A program made the translations under genes and the position numbers. From Echinicola jeungdonensis (lineage in GTDB: Bacteria; Bacteroidota; Bacteroidia; Cytophagales; Cyclobacteriaceae): a DNA stretch of 64,000 bases. The DNA lies in the NCBI RefSeq assembly GCF_030409905.1, contig NZ_JAUFQT010000001.1, positions 2,521,001 through 2,585,000 on the forward strand, in the 5' to 3' direction. Below, piece after piece: positions 28,401 through 37,741 of the stretch. Position 1 is the stretch's first letter. Each line of letters starts with the position of its first letter. The notes under the pieces are model-generated. The model had not been told where the DNA came from. It saw nothing but the letters and a program-made list of their open reading frames with translations, and made no database searches.

Positions 28401-29182
28401 AGCCTATGTACTGGCCCATTAAGGATGAAATCGGCATGCTGGTCAATGAATATAACAATATGCTTTTTAAGCTGGATGAGAGTAAAAAAGTCCTGGCCAA
28501 ACAGGAAAAAGAATCTGCTTGGAAGGAAATGGCAAAACAGGTGGCACATGAGATTAAAAATCCTCTTACCCCTATGAAGCTGACCCTTCAGCACCTGCTT
28601 AGATTGCAATCAGAAGGCAAGCTGAATGATCCCAAATACCTGAAAAGGCCGGTTTATAATTTGATCCATCAGGTGGATACTTTGAGTGATATTGCTAACT
28701 CTTTTTCGACATTTGCCAAAATGCCACTTCCTAAAAATGAAGAACTTGACTTTAAGCAAGTGGTAAGCAAAGCTGTGGATCTTTTTAAAAACCATGAAAA
28801 AGGAAAAGTAGTCTTTCATAAAAATGTAAAGGGTAAATTGCCTGTAATGGGGGATGGCAAACTTTTTGGCCGTGTAATTTCTAATTTGATCATCAATGGT
28901 ATTCAAGCGGTGGATGAGGGAAACGAACCACTGATTGAGGTTACCTTATCCGTTGCTGATGGATGGACCCAGGTGGAAGTAAAAGATAACGGAAGGGGAA
29001 TTCCGGAAGAGTTAAAAGGCAAAATATTTATCCCCAGTTTCAGTACCAAGTCAGATGGGTCTGGCCTGGGCCTGGCTATTGCCAAGAGAGGGGTGGAAAC
29101 CGCTGGAGGTAAAATCTGGTTTGAATCAGAACTCGATAAAGGAACTTCATTTTTCCTGGCTTTCCCACTGATCGGGGAATAA
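25472..29182 (+). CDS. Large multi-pass sensor histidine kinase (NtrY-like)
   Basis: A 1236-residue protein. A membrane anchor (about 7-25) is followed by a periplasmic sensor region, then a cluster of transmembrane helices (roughly 205-475), a second extracytoplasmic region, two more helices near 725-790, a third sensor-like region and a helix at about 930-950 leading into a HAMP linker (SKRLTDPFKLLTQKL). The HisKA phospho-acceptor is His1026 in VAHEIKNPLTPMKLTLQHLLRL. The ATPase boxes follow: NGIQAVDEG, DNGRGIPEELKGKIF, and GSGLGLAIAKRGVE. HEIKNPLTPMKLT is the form seen in NtrY-type kinases. No response regulator is adjacent, so its partner is elsewhere. It is separated from the oxidase operon by a terminator. 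Confidence 0.9.
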   Translation: MLKKKRLILFIAILVLGVVLAVNFLSNKPDPEKNAIAQITDKVQNVANQFDDDFIQLLMNNRPDKQISFSSLNFSSQHPFFLFSEEGKLVYWSDVTVTPSFDSFHTDHNYRSYQLIDNDKGTYFSRVRRVIRNNQVYWLVQMYSLFDKVELDNEYLQSGHNPAIFGNDRFILSSEPMDNYWDIRGEKGQYFFSVSLRPGYRQVGHSSNFALLLFFFSLLGLVTILGGDFVAKIWKKGLQVLALIYTTIIVVSVRGIMLVFNFPQDYFNWPLFDPGNYASSLLNPSLGDLLLNVMASLVILSMLISMLGRKRVLIQFGKLRERYYDWMFFLLAYFLSTVFLYLFFQLFTNIASNSQWDLNILAIPTFDYFKGISLFIIFLGGAGYLLFSIMAIRLVFYKSKSKKTYALKILILFAVPFILISGYYDFIYLIVFLAHFILLIAIVSFELYDNIFKLHLNTFLTFFFGCLVGAIITGAASYQDFRKQEIRSKVKLANQVLMENDVMAEFLLSDVMDRIREDLFIKNKMTAPFQSKIPIGQKIRKIHLNNYFDQYDLKVLVFNPKGEEILHRDREKNLDDYRFKYMNSDFATSVRDLYFLKGNEGIEGNRFYAFISLNKGDDFIGTILLELTQQRVHSTSVFPKLLLDRKYAENLYDKSFDYAIFRDSVLQYGVGNYNYRAPEVNGMLDNNNLYTTGLFRNNYHHFGVVNQSRIILISSPIYPLNYILADVSLFFVGYIAFTLLFIIIYVLANGISKVRFNYATKLQFYLNFAFFIPMLIISVIAIGLLSNSYLEDLHRQYFEKASIIRDNLTKYLEEESKGTMDRDDFLAEVYRLAETTATDINVYFPNGKLMATNQPNIFDKKILTQYLNPKAYAEILEAKNNRLILDEQVGNLKYKTVYLALRDTQSQNTLGIIAIPFFESEEELNVLIADVFSTIINIFVVIFILFLVVAYFVSKRLTDPFKLLTQKLKATSLESNEPMYWPIKDEIGMLVNEYNNMLFKLDESKKVLAKQEKESAWKEMAKQVAHEIKNPLTPMKLTLQHLLRLQSEGKLNDPKYLKRPVYNLIHQVDTLSDIANSFSTFAKMPLPKNEELDFKQVVSKAVDLFKNHEKGKVVFHKNVKGKLPVMGDGKLFGRVISNLIINGIQAVDEGNEPLIEVTLSVADGWTQVEVKDNGRGIPEELKGKIFIPSFSTKSDGSGLGLAIAKRGVETAGGKIWFESELDKGTSFFLAFPLIGE

Positions 29183-29620
29183 TAGGAGAAGATTTTGAAG
29201 GTTTATCCTATTAATGCTTTGCAAATTTTATCAGCTGTTATGATATCCAAAATGAAAAGCAAGGTATCAATGGTTAGGAATAATGAAATAAAATGAAAGG
29301 GTTGAAAAATTCAAATTTCAATCTTTTTCATTTTTCTATACACCATTGGTTTTTGAATAAATGCCTACTCCAAATTCGACTAAATAATGAGGAGATTAAA
29401 ATAATGTCATGCGTGAAGATTAACCGGGTGGGTAAATAAAAAAAGTTGTGTTGACTAAATGTTGCCCTATTAACCCAATGCCATTTCTTCATGTATTTAT
29501 ACATGGTACCTTGTACTTGATACTGTTTCAAAGTTGCATGGAAAATTTCCCATTAAAATAAAAGTATCCAATTTGAGGAATATGATAATTTAATAAAAAA
29601 TAGAGGTCAGGCTTTTTAAT
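29183..29620. other. Intergenic with a 16-nt palindrome
   Basis: This 438-bp stretch holds no convincing gene. The palindrome CATGTATTTATACATG (29490-29505) lies about 115 bp before the next gene, with GTACCTTGTAC close behind; it may be an operator. A weak copy of the AT-rich GATTGAAAAATT repeat, in reverse orientation, is seen near 29308-29335. Confidence 0.45.
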
Positions 29621-32600
29621 ATGAATGGTTTCAGTAAGAAATTATTGGTTTTGGCCATTTTGGTCAGTCTTTGCCTTCATGCTAAAGGCCAGGAAACCAT
29701 TTGTAAATGGGTTAAAATAACATCTGATTCTGTGTCCGTTCAATTGGACTCCTTGACCGTTTTGGAATCTTCAATTCAGGTAAAGCATCCGGATAATATT
29801 TTACAGAAATACCAGATTAGCTCCGGTAATTTAATTTTGCAGCATTTTGAAAACCAGTTTCCAGATTCTGTAGAAGTTTGTTATCAACGCTTCTCTTTTA
29901 GTCTCCATCAAAATTTTTCTAACCGGACCCTGAAAGATCATTATGACTCAATGGCATTTTTCGATGATAAGCGGGAAAGGGTCGGAGAGGTTTTTGACTT
30001 CCGGGAAGAAATTTTTCCCTCTGACAAACTTCATAAAACGGGGAATTTGACCCGGGGGATTTCCTTTGGAAATACGCAAAATGTTTTTGTCAATTCCTCC
30101 TTGAATCTACAAATGGAAGGGGAGCTTACTGATGACCTTTTCATCAATGCAAGCATTACCGACCAAAATGTGCCTTTCCAACCTGAAGGGAATACCCAAC
30201 AATTGCAGGACTTTGACAATGTATTGATCAACCTGTACAATGATCAATTTAATCTTTCCGCAGGGGATGTAGTATTTCAACAGCGGAAATCTTCATTTTT
30301 GCGTTATTACAAAAATGTGCAGGGTCTGCAGTTGACGACTGACTATGAAATCAATGAAAAATGGAAAGCCTCTAGCCAATTGGGTGCATCCATAGCCAAG
30401 GGGAAGTTTGCCTCTGTTTCATTGGAAGTGCTGGAAGGGGTTTTGGGGCCCTATCGGATTCAAGGGCCAGGCCAGGAGCGGTTTGTTATCATTATGGCCA
30501 ATTCTGAAAAGGTGTATTTGGATGGGCAATTACTCAAAAGAGGGTTTAATTACGACTATGTGATCGACTACAATCAAGGGGAAATCACCTTTACTACCAA
30601 TGTGCTGATTACCCAATATTCAAGGGTGAGGGTGGACTATGAATATGCAGAAAGAAATTTTTCACGATCCATTTTGATGGCTAATCATATCCAAAAAAGT
30701 GATAAGGCCAGTTTTTATGTAAACTATTATAAGGAACAGGACAATAAAAACCGACCTTTGTTTTATGATCTGGAAGATGAAGAAAAGCAGTTGTTGGCTT
30801 CTGTAGGTGACAGCCTTAATGCTGCGGCAGTTCCTCAAGTAGACAGCCTGGCCTATGATGACAAAAGGATCCTGTACAGAAAAATCCAAGAGGGCGACCA
30901 AGCTTATTTTGAATACTCCACCGATCCGGAGGAGGCCCATTTTGAGGTGAAATTTTCCAAGGTTGGGCAAGGAAATGGCCATTATCAAAGAAAAGAACAA
31001 TTGGCCAATGGAGTGGTATATGAATATGTTCCCCCCGTAAATGGAGTTCCGCAGGGGAATTATAGCATTAATGCTCCATTGCCGGCTCCCAATAAAAAAC
31101 AGATGATCACTGCTGGTGGTGAGTTGGAATTGGGGAAATATGAAAGTTGGTATGCAGAAATGGCTTTTTCTGACAAAGATCTCAATCTGTTTTCTAAATT
31201 GGCCAGTCAGGATGATAAGGGGTTTGCCATTAAATCCGGAATAAAATCTGAAGGTCGAAAAATCACCTGGTTAAAGTGCTATACCCTCCATGCCCAAACC
31301 GAATGGGAGTATAATTCTCCCCATTTTTCCTTTATCGACAGGATGCGGTATATTGAATTTGACCGGGATTGGGGGGTGGGAGCCTCTCAAGTATCAGGGC
31401 CAGGAAGGGAGAGGCTTGGAATGGCCAAAGTAGAAGTCCAAAAAGATTCCCATAATTTGGCTTCATACCAGGCCAATTTAAGAAATAGGGGAGAAGTCCT
31501 GCAGGGAATGCAACACCGGGCCAAATTGCACCAACAATTGGGTAATCGGATATTTACCCAACAGTCTTTTTTTGTGCTCAATAGTCAGGGGAGAGGACTT
31601 GACACCGACTGGCTCCGATACCAGGGGGATTGGAAATATGTGTCCAAAATTTTTGTGCCGGGGATAAAAGTTGAAATCGATAAGAATGTAAATCAAAATG
31701 CAGAAACCGACTCGGTTGTAAGTACGGCGATGAATTTCAGGGAGCACCAATTTTATCTACGCTCAAATGATTCCTTATCCTATTCTTTCTTTGCCAATGC
31801 TTCCTGGAGGGAGGACCGTTTTCCTGTAAGTGGGCAGATGGTTCCAGCAACAAAAGCCTTTACCACCAAATATGGATGGGAAAAAGCATGGGGAAGTCAC
31901 GATTTAAAAGGAACATTTACTTATAGAAAACTGGAGCATTTGTCCCGGGAATTGCCCCAGGAAAGTACCGTGATGGGAAGGATGGATTATAAAAACAGTC
32001 TTTGGAACCATAATGTCCGGAACGAGCTGACTTATGCAATTGGAAATGGCAGGGAACTAAAACGAGAGTTTGTTTATCTTCCTGTACCCACAGGAGAAGG
32101 GACCCATACCTGGAGGGATGATAATGAGGATGGCATCCAACAGCTCAATGAATTTTATCTGGCCATCAATCCCGAAGAAAAGAATTTTATCAAAGTTTTT
32201 ACCCCCACAGATGAATATATTCAAGCCTATACCACGATGTTCAATTATCGGTTGAATGCCAGTTTTCCAGATAACTGGAGCAAAGGAAAGGGATTTAAAA
32301 AGTTCTTAAGCCGGTTTTCAAATACGACCAGCTGGAATGTGGAAAAGAAAATTACGGCTTCCGACTTTTGGAAAAGGATGAGCCCTGTTTCCAAGGGAGT
32401 TGCTGATAAGGAACTAATTTCCCTCAGGGAAATACTCCGCTCGACCTTTTTTTTTAACCGTTCTTCTGCCCAATATGGATTTGACCTTTCCCTGTTTAAT
32501 AGCACCAGCAAACAGCTTTTGACAGGAGGCTTTGAGGAAGCCGGACAAAAAGATTGGAAACTAAATACCCGGGTGAATTTTAATGCACAATGGAACCTTC

Positions 32601-33076
32601 GGCTGAGTGTAGAAAATGGTGAACGTAGTGCAGCATCTGATTTTTTAAACAACAGGAATTATCAAATTGACCAATGGAAAATGGGGCCGGAGTTGACTTG
32701 GCAGCCAACCTCATTTTTCAGAACAGGAACTTCTTATAATTTTTCCCACAAAATAAATTTGGCTAATGAGAACTTTAAGGAAAATGCTCGTCTTCACCAA
32801 CTCGTCTGGGAGCTTCGATATGCCAAAGCTATCAAAACAACCATCAATGCCCTGCTCAAATACACCCAAATCGAATATAATGGAGAACCTAATTCACCAG
32901 TAGGCTACGAAATGCTGGAAGCACTTACCATTGGCAGTAATATTTCCTGGAGCATCAATTGGATCCAAAAGATAGGGGAAGGATTACAACTCAACCTAAG
33001 CTATGAGGGCCGTGATTCGGAAGGATTAAACAGGTTGGTACATACGGGAAGGATGCAGGTTTCAGCCTTATTTTAA
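29621..33076 (+). CDS. Large secreted/outer-membrane protein of unknown function
   Basis: A 1151-residue protein with a Sec signal peptide (MNGFSKKLLVLAILVSLCLHAKGQ). Beyond it the sequence is rich in alternating hydrophobic/polar strands ending in aromatic residues, as in outer-membrane beta-barrels. One segment (TRGISFGNTQNVFVNSSLNLQMEGELTDDLFINASITDQNVPFQPEGNTQQLQDFDNV, about 143-200) resembles a block shared by large Bacteroidota surface proteins, some reminiscent of SprA. It is followed by GPGQERFVIIMANSEKVYLDGQLLKRG. The C-terminal residues LVHTGRMQVSALF end in Phe, as in barrel proteins. It is probably a lone transcription unit. Location is a fair inference; function is unknown. Confidence 0.7.
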   Translation: MNGFSKKLLVLAILVSLCLHAKGQETICKWVKITSDSVSVQLDSLTVLESSIQVKHPDNILQKYQISSGNLILQHFENQFPDSVEVCYQRFSFSLHQNFSNRTLKDHYDSMAFFDDKRERVGEVFDFREEIFPSDKLHKTGNLTRGISFGNTQNVFVNSSLNLQMEGELTDDLFINASITDQNVPFQPEGNTQQLQDFDNVLINLYNDQFNLSAGDVVFQQRKSSFLRYYKNVQGLQLTTDYEINEKWKASSQLGASIAKGKFASVSLEVLEGVLGPYRIQGPGQERFVIIMANSEKVYLDGQLLKRGFNYDYVIDYNQGEITFTTNVLITQYSRVRVDYEYAERNFSRSILMANHIQKSDKASFYVNYYKEQDNKNRPLFYDLEDEEKQLLASVGDSLNAAAVPQVDSLAYDDKRILYRKIQEGDQAYFEYSTDPEEAHFEVKFSKVGQGNGHYQRKEQLANGVVYEYVPPVNGVPQGNYSINAPLPAPNKKQMITAGGELELGKYESWYAEMAFSDKDLNLFSKLASQDDKGFAIKSGIKSEGRKITWLKCYTLHAQTEWEYNSPHFSFIDRMRYIEFDRDWGVGASQVSGPGRERLGMAKVEVQKDSHNLASYQANLRNRGEVLQGMQHRAKLHQQLGNRIFTQQSFFVLNSQGRGLDTDWLRYQGDWKYVSKIFVPGIKVEIDKNVNQNAETDSVVSTAMNFREHQFYLRSNDSLSYSFFANASWREDRFPVSGQMVPATKAFTTKYGWEKAWGSHDLKGTFTYRKLEHLSRELPQESTVMGRMDYKNSLWNHNVRNELTYAIGNGRELKREFVYLPVPTGEGTHTWRDDNEDGIQQLNEFYLAINPEEKNFIKVFTPTDEYIQAYTTMFNYRLNASFPDNWSKGKGFKKFLSRFSNTTSWNVEKKITASDFWKRMSPVSKGVADKELISLREILRSTFFFNRSSAQYGFDLSLFNSTSKQLLTGGFEEAGQKDWKLNTRVNFNAQWNLRLSVENGERSAASDFLNNRNYQIDQWKMGPELTWQPTSFFRTGTSYNFSHKINLANENFKENARLHQLVWELRYAKAIKTTINALLKYTQIEYNGEPNSPVGYEMLEALTIGSNISWSINWIQKIGEGLQLNLSYEGRDSEGLNRLVHTGRMQVSALF

Positions 33077-33281
33077 TTTTAAGATTGAAAAATTGAAATA
33101 TTAGAAAATTGGCAGCCTCTAAGGGTCAGTCTGTATTCCGAAATTGGGATAATGGTCTGCAATTTCAATGCCCATAAATAGACAGTGCTAGGAAGCTCAG
33201 GAGAATTTAGGGTGTTTGGTACAAGCGGGAGACTTGCACCAGTTCCTTAAAGCCTTGTTGCAGCCAAGGTCTATATATCGT
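33077..33281. repeat. Convergent intergenic with dispersed repeat R1 and a hairpin
   Basis: Two convergent genes end here. The sequence holds a copy of the AT-rich GATTGAAAAATTGAAATATT element and, from 33154, GGTCTGCAATTTCAATGCCCAT, both related to copies at 37.9, 41.9, 46.1 and 48.7 kb. GGTACAAG (33218-33225) and CTTGCACC (33233-33240) form a short stem with one mismatch. Confidence 0.55.
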
Positions 33282-34715
33282 CTAATTTTCTACTTGTTCC
33301 ATGAGGTTATTGGTGTAATAAAGGTATTTCATGGATACCAATTGCATTTTTAGGTGGAGGTCGATTAGTTTTAGGTGGCCTTCCAGAAGTTTTTCCTGCC
33401 TTTTGTTGATCAGGAAAACGGAACTTTCCCCAAAATTGAATTTTTCATTTTCAGCTTCCAGAAGTGCCGCATACCCCTTGATATTTTGTTTTTGCCGGAC
33501 TACCTGGTTCCGGATAAGGTCCAATTGGTTGAGGCTGGTGATGGCAGAATTGTAAAGTTCATTCCTTTTATTATCGATTTCCAACTGGGTATTGCGCACC
33601 TTTATCGCACTTTGCTGATAATCCCCCCTGGCTTTCCGGATTAACAGGGGAAAGGAAAAAGAAAAGCCCCATTTGTAATCCGAACGGGTGTAAGATGGCC
33701 ATTCCCCCGATTCGGAAGGAGTTAATAAGGGCATGTATTTGAGTTTTAATTTGGGGAGAAGTTTTTCCCTTTTTAGCCTCCTTGAAGCTTCATAGATGTT
33801 TTTTTGATTGACCTTTTCCAGAATTAATGGGTGGTTCTGAAGGGAATCCACGTACCTGTCAGCTTCATCCAATACAAATAATTTTTCATCCACCTTTTGG
33901 GGAGTTGCGGATGGATCTAAAATATTGGGATTTCCTTCCTCCCAAAGATAGTTTTCAAGGTATTGTTCTGCCTCTACCAGTGAAGCGGATGTGGATTGCA
34001 GGAGGTTTTGTCGGTCCTGTAAGATGATATAAGCTTCCAGGGTATCAACGGCTGTTTTTTCACCATTAAAAAAGGAGATTTTTGTGTTTTCAAAATATTC
34101 CCGGGCTATCTGGATGCTTTCTTCGACCACCTCCATGGATGAATATGCCCTTTGCCAGACCAAATAAGCTTCTGTGGCTTTATAGATTAACTCATTGAGT
34201 TGGTTGGTTTGCTGATTTTGTGCCAGTTCCTGAAAACTTTTTGCTTTTTTGAGCTCAGTTCTTCCTTCATCCATGAGCAGACCCTGCAGGACATTGATTT
34301 CAATTCCTGCATTGATCAATCCTGCACTTCCAGTTCGGTGCTCAGGATTGATATATTGCCCGGAGGATTTTCCAAATCCACCTACCAAATCCACTCCTAA
34401 ACGGGTGGGAAGTCTCAGTTCAGATTCAAACAATCGGTAATATAATTTGTCATCATAGTGTTTTTGATCCAGGTTAGAGGATAAAACAGGATCAAAATTC
34501 CCCCTAGCACTTCGCAAGACTGCCCGCGCTTCCTGATCCTTAAGTTGAGCTTGTTTGGATTTGGGGTGATACTGGAGGACCTGCTGGATAAACTGGTCAT
34601 ATTTTATGACATCCGTGCTGTCTGTTTGGGCCAATGCCAAAAAGGGAAGTGCTTGAAAACTAAGACCAAGAGTAAGGATTTTGATCAATATGCGGCTGTT
34701 AACTGCTTTCATCAA
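33282..34715 (-). CDS. TolC-family outer-membrane efflux protein
   Basis: A 477-residue protein with a signal peptide (ILIKILTLGLSFQALPFLALAQ) and two long helical repeats typical of TolC/OEP (for example QLKDQEARAVLRSARGNFDPVL and QSAIKVRNTQLEIDNKRNELYNSAITSLNQLDLIRNQVV). It would form the outer-membrane channel of the exporter whose other parts lie directly upstream: the HlyD gene ends 6 bp before it. It is the last gene of this three-gene unit on the minus strand. Confidence 0.9.
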   Translation of the reverse strand: MMKAVNSRILIKILTLGLSFQALPFLALAQTDSTDVIKYDQFIQQVLQYHPKSKQAQLKDQEARAVLRSARGNFDPVLSSNLDQKHYDDKLYYRLFESELRLPTRLGVDLVGGFGKSSGQYINPEHRTGSAGLINAGIEINVLQGLLMDEGRTELKKAKSFQELAQNQQTNQLNELIYKATEAYLVWQRAYSSMEVVEESIQIAREYFENTKISFFNGEKTAVDTLEAYIILQDRQNLLQSTSASLVEAEQYLENYLWEEGNPNILDPSATPQKVDEKLFVLDEADRYVDSLQNHPLILEKVNQKNIYEASRRLKREKLLPKLKLKYMPLLTPSESGEWPSYTRSDYKWGFSFSFPLLIRKARGDYQQSAIKVRNTQLEIDNKRNELYNSAITSLNQLDLIRNQVVRQKQNIKGYAALLEAENEKFNFGESSVFLINKRQEKLLEGHLKLIDLHLKMQLVSMKYLYYTNNLMEQVEN

Positions 34716-34721
34716 AGGGGA

Positions 34722-36098
34722 TTATTTGACAGACTTGATAGGTGCTTTAAATTTCAATTGTTTGGTTTTTTCCTTTTCGTTGCGGTAATAGTCAGCTGGA
34801 AAGCCATTGAGCAACCTCCAGAGTTCATACCAAACAGGCACATCACTTAATAGGAAAAAGGAGCTAACGCCGGTTCCCACACTTAAATCCTCCGGCCATT
34901 TTCTGGATTCAGTGTCAGGGGCGACGAGCAATCTGTAGTGTCCATTTTCACTGATAAACCGGTCGATGGCAAAAACTCTTCCTGTAAAGACCCCCGTGGA
35001 GGCTTCAGGCCAACCGCTGATCACAATGGCGGGCCACCCGTCAAAACGAAGTCTAACTTTGTTGCCCCGCTGGATCAAGGGAAGGTCCCTGGGTCTTACA
35101 TAAACTTCTACCGCCAATTCATAATTCGAAGGCATAATGGTAACAATATCAGTTCCTGCCTTGACGTATTCACCTATACCTTTGGTAATGGTTTTGGTAA
35201 TATATCCGGACTGTGGTGCAGTAATATGGTAAAGTTGATGCCTTTTTTGGTAATTGCTCAACTGGTTCTGAAGTTTAGAAACATTGGCGATGGCATCCAA
35301 CTTACCTGATAAGGCAGATTGTTGATCAGACTGGGATTTACTTAGCTTATCCCTATATTCCTGCTCTACCGAGGAAAGCTCAATTTGAAGATTGTCCTGG
35401 CTGTTCCTTTGATTGATCAGTTTGTTTTCCTGGACAGTGACCTTGGCTTGGGCTTCCTGAACTTTTAGCTCTTTTTCCTGCAGGTCAGTAAGCGATTTCA
35501 GGCCTTTGTTGTAAAGTTCATTAGTCCGTTCCAATTGATTTTTTGCGATTTCCAGGTTGGTACGATAAGCCACTAAGTCCATGCTATCCATCTTAACTTT
35601 GTTTTGGGCCTGCAATATCTTGTTCCTGGTCTGTTTGATTTTTAGTTGAAGGGCTTCAGAAAGCGCTTGATATTGTTGTGAAATAGCGGATACTTTATCC
35701 TCATAGGAAAGGATACTTTGGCTTTTTGCTTCCAATTGTTCCCGGGTCCTTTCCAAAAGGTTGGGGTCAAAATATTCGCTTTTGGCATCACTCATATAGG
35801 CTATTGTATCCCCCTTTTCAACAAATTCACCTTCTCTAACATACCAGTTTTCCAACCTGCCAGAGATGACAGGCTGAATGGCTTGAGGTCTTTGTTTAGG
35901 CATTAGAGTTGTTACATACCCATTGGATTGAATGTTTTGGGTCCAGGGAAGAAAAAGGCAAATGATGATCAGGACAATAAATATGCCTGAGATTTTTCTG
36001 GAAAACCGGAAATATTTTGGCTGATCAAGCAGTTTAAATGATTTGTAGTCACTTTTTTGGACAAACCTGGAAATGCTGTTTTTCGAAATATTGAGCAT
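34722..36098 (-). CDS. HlyD-family periplasmic adaptor
   Basis: A 458-residue membrane-fusion protein with one N-terminal transmembrane segment (ISGIFIVLIIICLFLPW). The split lipoyl-like domain is visible as QAIQPVISGRLENWYVREGEFVEKGDTIAYM and HQLYHITAPQSGYITKTITKGIGEYVKAGTDIVTIMP. A long alpha-helical hairpin lies between, rich in Gln/Lys/Glu, about residues 110-290. It links the ABC protein in the inner membrane to the TolC-like channel. Gaps of 6 and 11 bp to its neighbours show an operon. Confidence 0.91.
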   Translation of the reverse strand: MLNISKNSISRFVQKSDYKSFKLLDQPKYFRFSRKISGIFIVLIIICLFLPWTQNIQSNGYVTTLMPKQRPQAIQPVISGRLENWYVREGEFVEKGDTIAYMSDAKSEYFDPNLLERTREQLEAKSQSILSYEDKVSAISQQYQALSEALQLKIKQTRNKILQAQNKVKMDSMDLVAYRTNLEIAKNQLERTNELYNKGLKSLTDLQEKELKVQEAQAKVTVQENKLINQRNSQDNLQIELSSVEQEYRDKLSKSQSDQQSALSGKLDAIANVSKLQNQLSNYQKRHQLYHITAPQSGYITKTITKGIGEYVKAGTDIVTIMPSNYELAVEVYVRPRDLPLIQRGNKVRLRFDGWPAIVISGWPEASTGVFTGRVFAIDRFISENGHYRLLVAPDTESRKWPEDLSVGTGVSSFFLLSDVPVWYELWRLLNGFPADYYRNEKEKTKQLKFKAPIKSVK

Positions 36099-36109
36099 TT
36101 TTATGGAAT

Positions 36110-37741
36110 TTAAAGGGTAATGACTTGGGTGCTTTTCTCTACCCAGTAATCATCATCTGCGATGACCACCAGTGTCCAATTATGTTTTGGATCCGTCAGA
36201 TAATCAATGATGGCATGAGTTTCCTCTTTGGGAATGTTTTGGAGAGGGTTTTCCAAAAGCAATAAACCCGGTTGGTGGCATATGGCCCTGGCAATAAGGA
36301 TTTTTTGGCCAATGCTTCTGGGGGTTCTTCTGCCCCCACTGTCCATTAAAGTCTCCACGCCATCGGCTTGTTGTCCGATGTAATCTGAGATTTCCAAGGC
36401 ATCGAGAATTTCTTTAAAATAGTTTTCATCCACCTCCCTTCCCAAGGTAATATTTTCCTTAATGGTGCCCTCAAATATCTGATTGGATTCAAAGACCAAT
36501 CCTACATTGCTATTAAAGCTTTCCTTATCATAATTGTGGTAAGGGACCCCGTTGAGTAAGATATCCCCAGAACTTACGGGAAGAATCCCTGCAATTACCT
36601 GTAGTAAGGTGGATTTCCCTCCTCCTGACTTTCCACGGAAAATAACCCTGGATTGCGAGGGGATGGAAAGGGTAAGGTCTTTCAATACTTTTCCCTTATT
36701 ATCAGGATAGCTGAAATTGACCTTGGTGAGGGCAATAGTGGAGGCTTGTTCGGGTGTCACCGTCTTTTTGCCCCCATTTTGGTCTAGGTTCATATCAGTA
36801 ACAAAACCGATTTTATCAAAAGCAGTTAATACATCATAAATGGAATCCAAGACCCTTAAAAGCTTTTCAACGGAATTGATGATCAAAATGATGACAATTT
36901 CCGCTGCCACAAACTGCCCTATGTTCAATTGCTGCTGGTAAACCAAAATACCACCCAATATAAGAAGTCCGGCAGCAATCAAGACTTTAAAGCTGACGAA
37001 GGACTTGAATTGCAATAGGAGAACTTTAAAGTGTGATTCCCTGTGCTTGAGGTAATCCAAAGTGATATCGTCCGCTTTCCTCAGGTGAAAATTGGTTTTT
37101 GAACTCACCTTAAAGCTTCGCTGGGTCCTGCCCAGTTCCTCAAGCCAATGTACCAATTGGTATTTGTATTTGCTTTCCGAAATACTGGTTTTCAAACCCT
37201 GGGGGCCGGTAAACTTGACCATTAGCCATAAAACCAATAATAAAAATAAACCCAAAACAATAAAATAAGGGCTGTAAATGGCTAGAAGCAACATCCCAAA
37301 TATAATCTGAAAAGAGGCCAAGGAAAAATCAATAAGGATTTTTGGAAGCCCCTTTTGAATAGTCAGGGTATCAAAAAAACGGTTGACCAGTTCGGGTGCG
37401 TGGATTTTGTCAAGTTGTTGGACATTGATGCGAGGAAGACGGAAAGCAAACTCCATGGAGGACCGCGCAAAAATGTTTTGCTGGATGTTTTCCACTATCC
37501 TCAATTGCATTACCTGAAAAGTACCTGAAACCGCAATTCCCATTAATACAATTCCTACCAAGATTACCCAAGAGGAAGAAAGTTCACCTGTTTGTAAATA
37601 GGAGATGATGGCTTGGATGCCCAGAGGTAAGGAGAGGTTAACCAAACCAATCAAAACACCATAAAAATAAATCTGCCGGATTTCCGGTTTATATATTTTG
37701 AGCAAGCCCCAGAACCTGCTCAAGGGAGAAATTTTGGCCAT
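36110..37741 (-). CDS. ABC exporter subunit with degenerate nucleotide-binding domain
   Basis: A 543-residue membrane-plus-ATPase half transporter. Five to six transmembrane helices occupy about residues 20-300, with no C39 peptidase domain in front. In the ATPase domain the Walker A is intact (FRGKSGGGKSTLLQ, Lys near 376). The other motifs are altered: the ABC signature reads RTPRSIGQK in place of LSGGQ, Walker B plus catalytic Glu reads LLLLENP (Glu497-Asn498 in place of Asp-Glu), and the switch-loop His is replaced in VVIADDDYW. It should bind ATP but may hydrolyse it poorly. It is the first gene of the ABC-HlyD-TolC unit. The cargo is unknown. Confidence 0.88.
   Translation of the reverse strand: MAKISPLSRFWGLLKIYKPEIRQIYFYGVLIGLVNLSLPLGIQAIISYLQTGELSSSWVILVGIVLMGIAVSGTFQVMQLRIVENIQQNIFARSSMEFAFRLPRINVQQLDKIHAPELVNRFFDTLTIQKGLPKILIDFSLASFQIIFGMLLLAIYSPYFIVLGLFLLLVLWLMVKFTGPQGLKTSISESKYKYQLVHWLEELGRTQRSFKVSSKTNFHLRKADDITLDYLKHRESHFKVLLLQFKSFVSFKVLIAAGLLILGGILVYQQQLNIGQFVAAEIVIILIINSVEKLLRVLDSIYDVLTAFDKIGFVTDMNLDQNGGKKTVTPEQASTIALTKVNFSYPDNKGKVLKDLTLSIPSQSRVIFRGKSGGGKSTLLQVIAGILPVSSGDILLNGVPYHNYDKESFNSNVGLVFESNQIFEGTIKENITLGREVDENYFKEILDALEISDYIGQQADGVETLMDSGGRRTPRSIGQKILIARAICHQPGLLLLENPLQNIPKEETHAIIDYLTDPKHNWTLVVIADDDYWVEKSTQVITL

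Noticed and set aside
29328..29531. 67-codon minus-strand frame between the kinase and the surface protein gene
   Set aside because: Composition is that of AT-rich noncoding DNA, and it crosses the 16-nt palindrome; no start signal.
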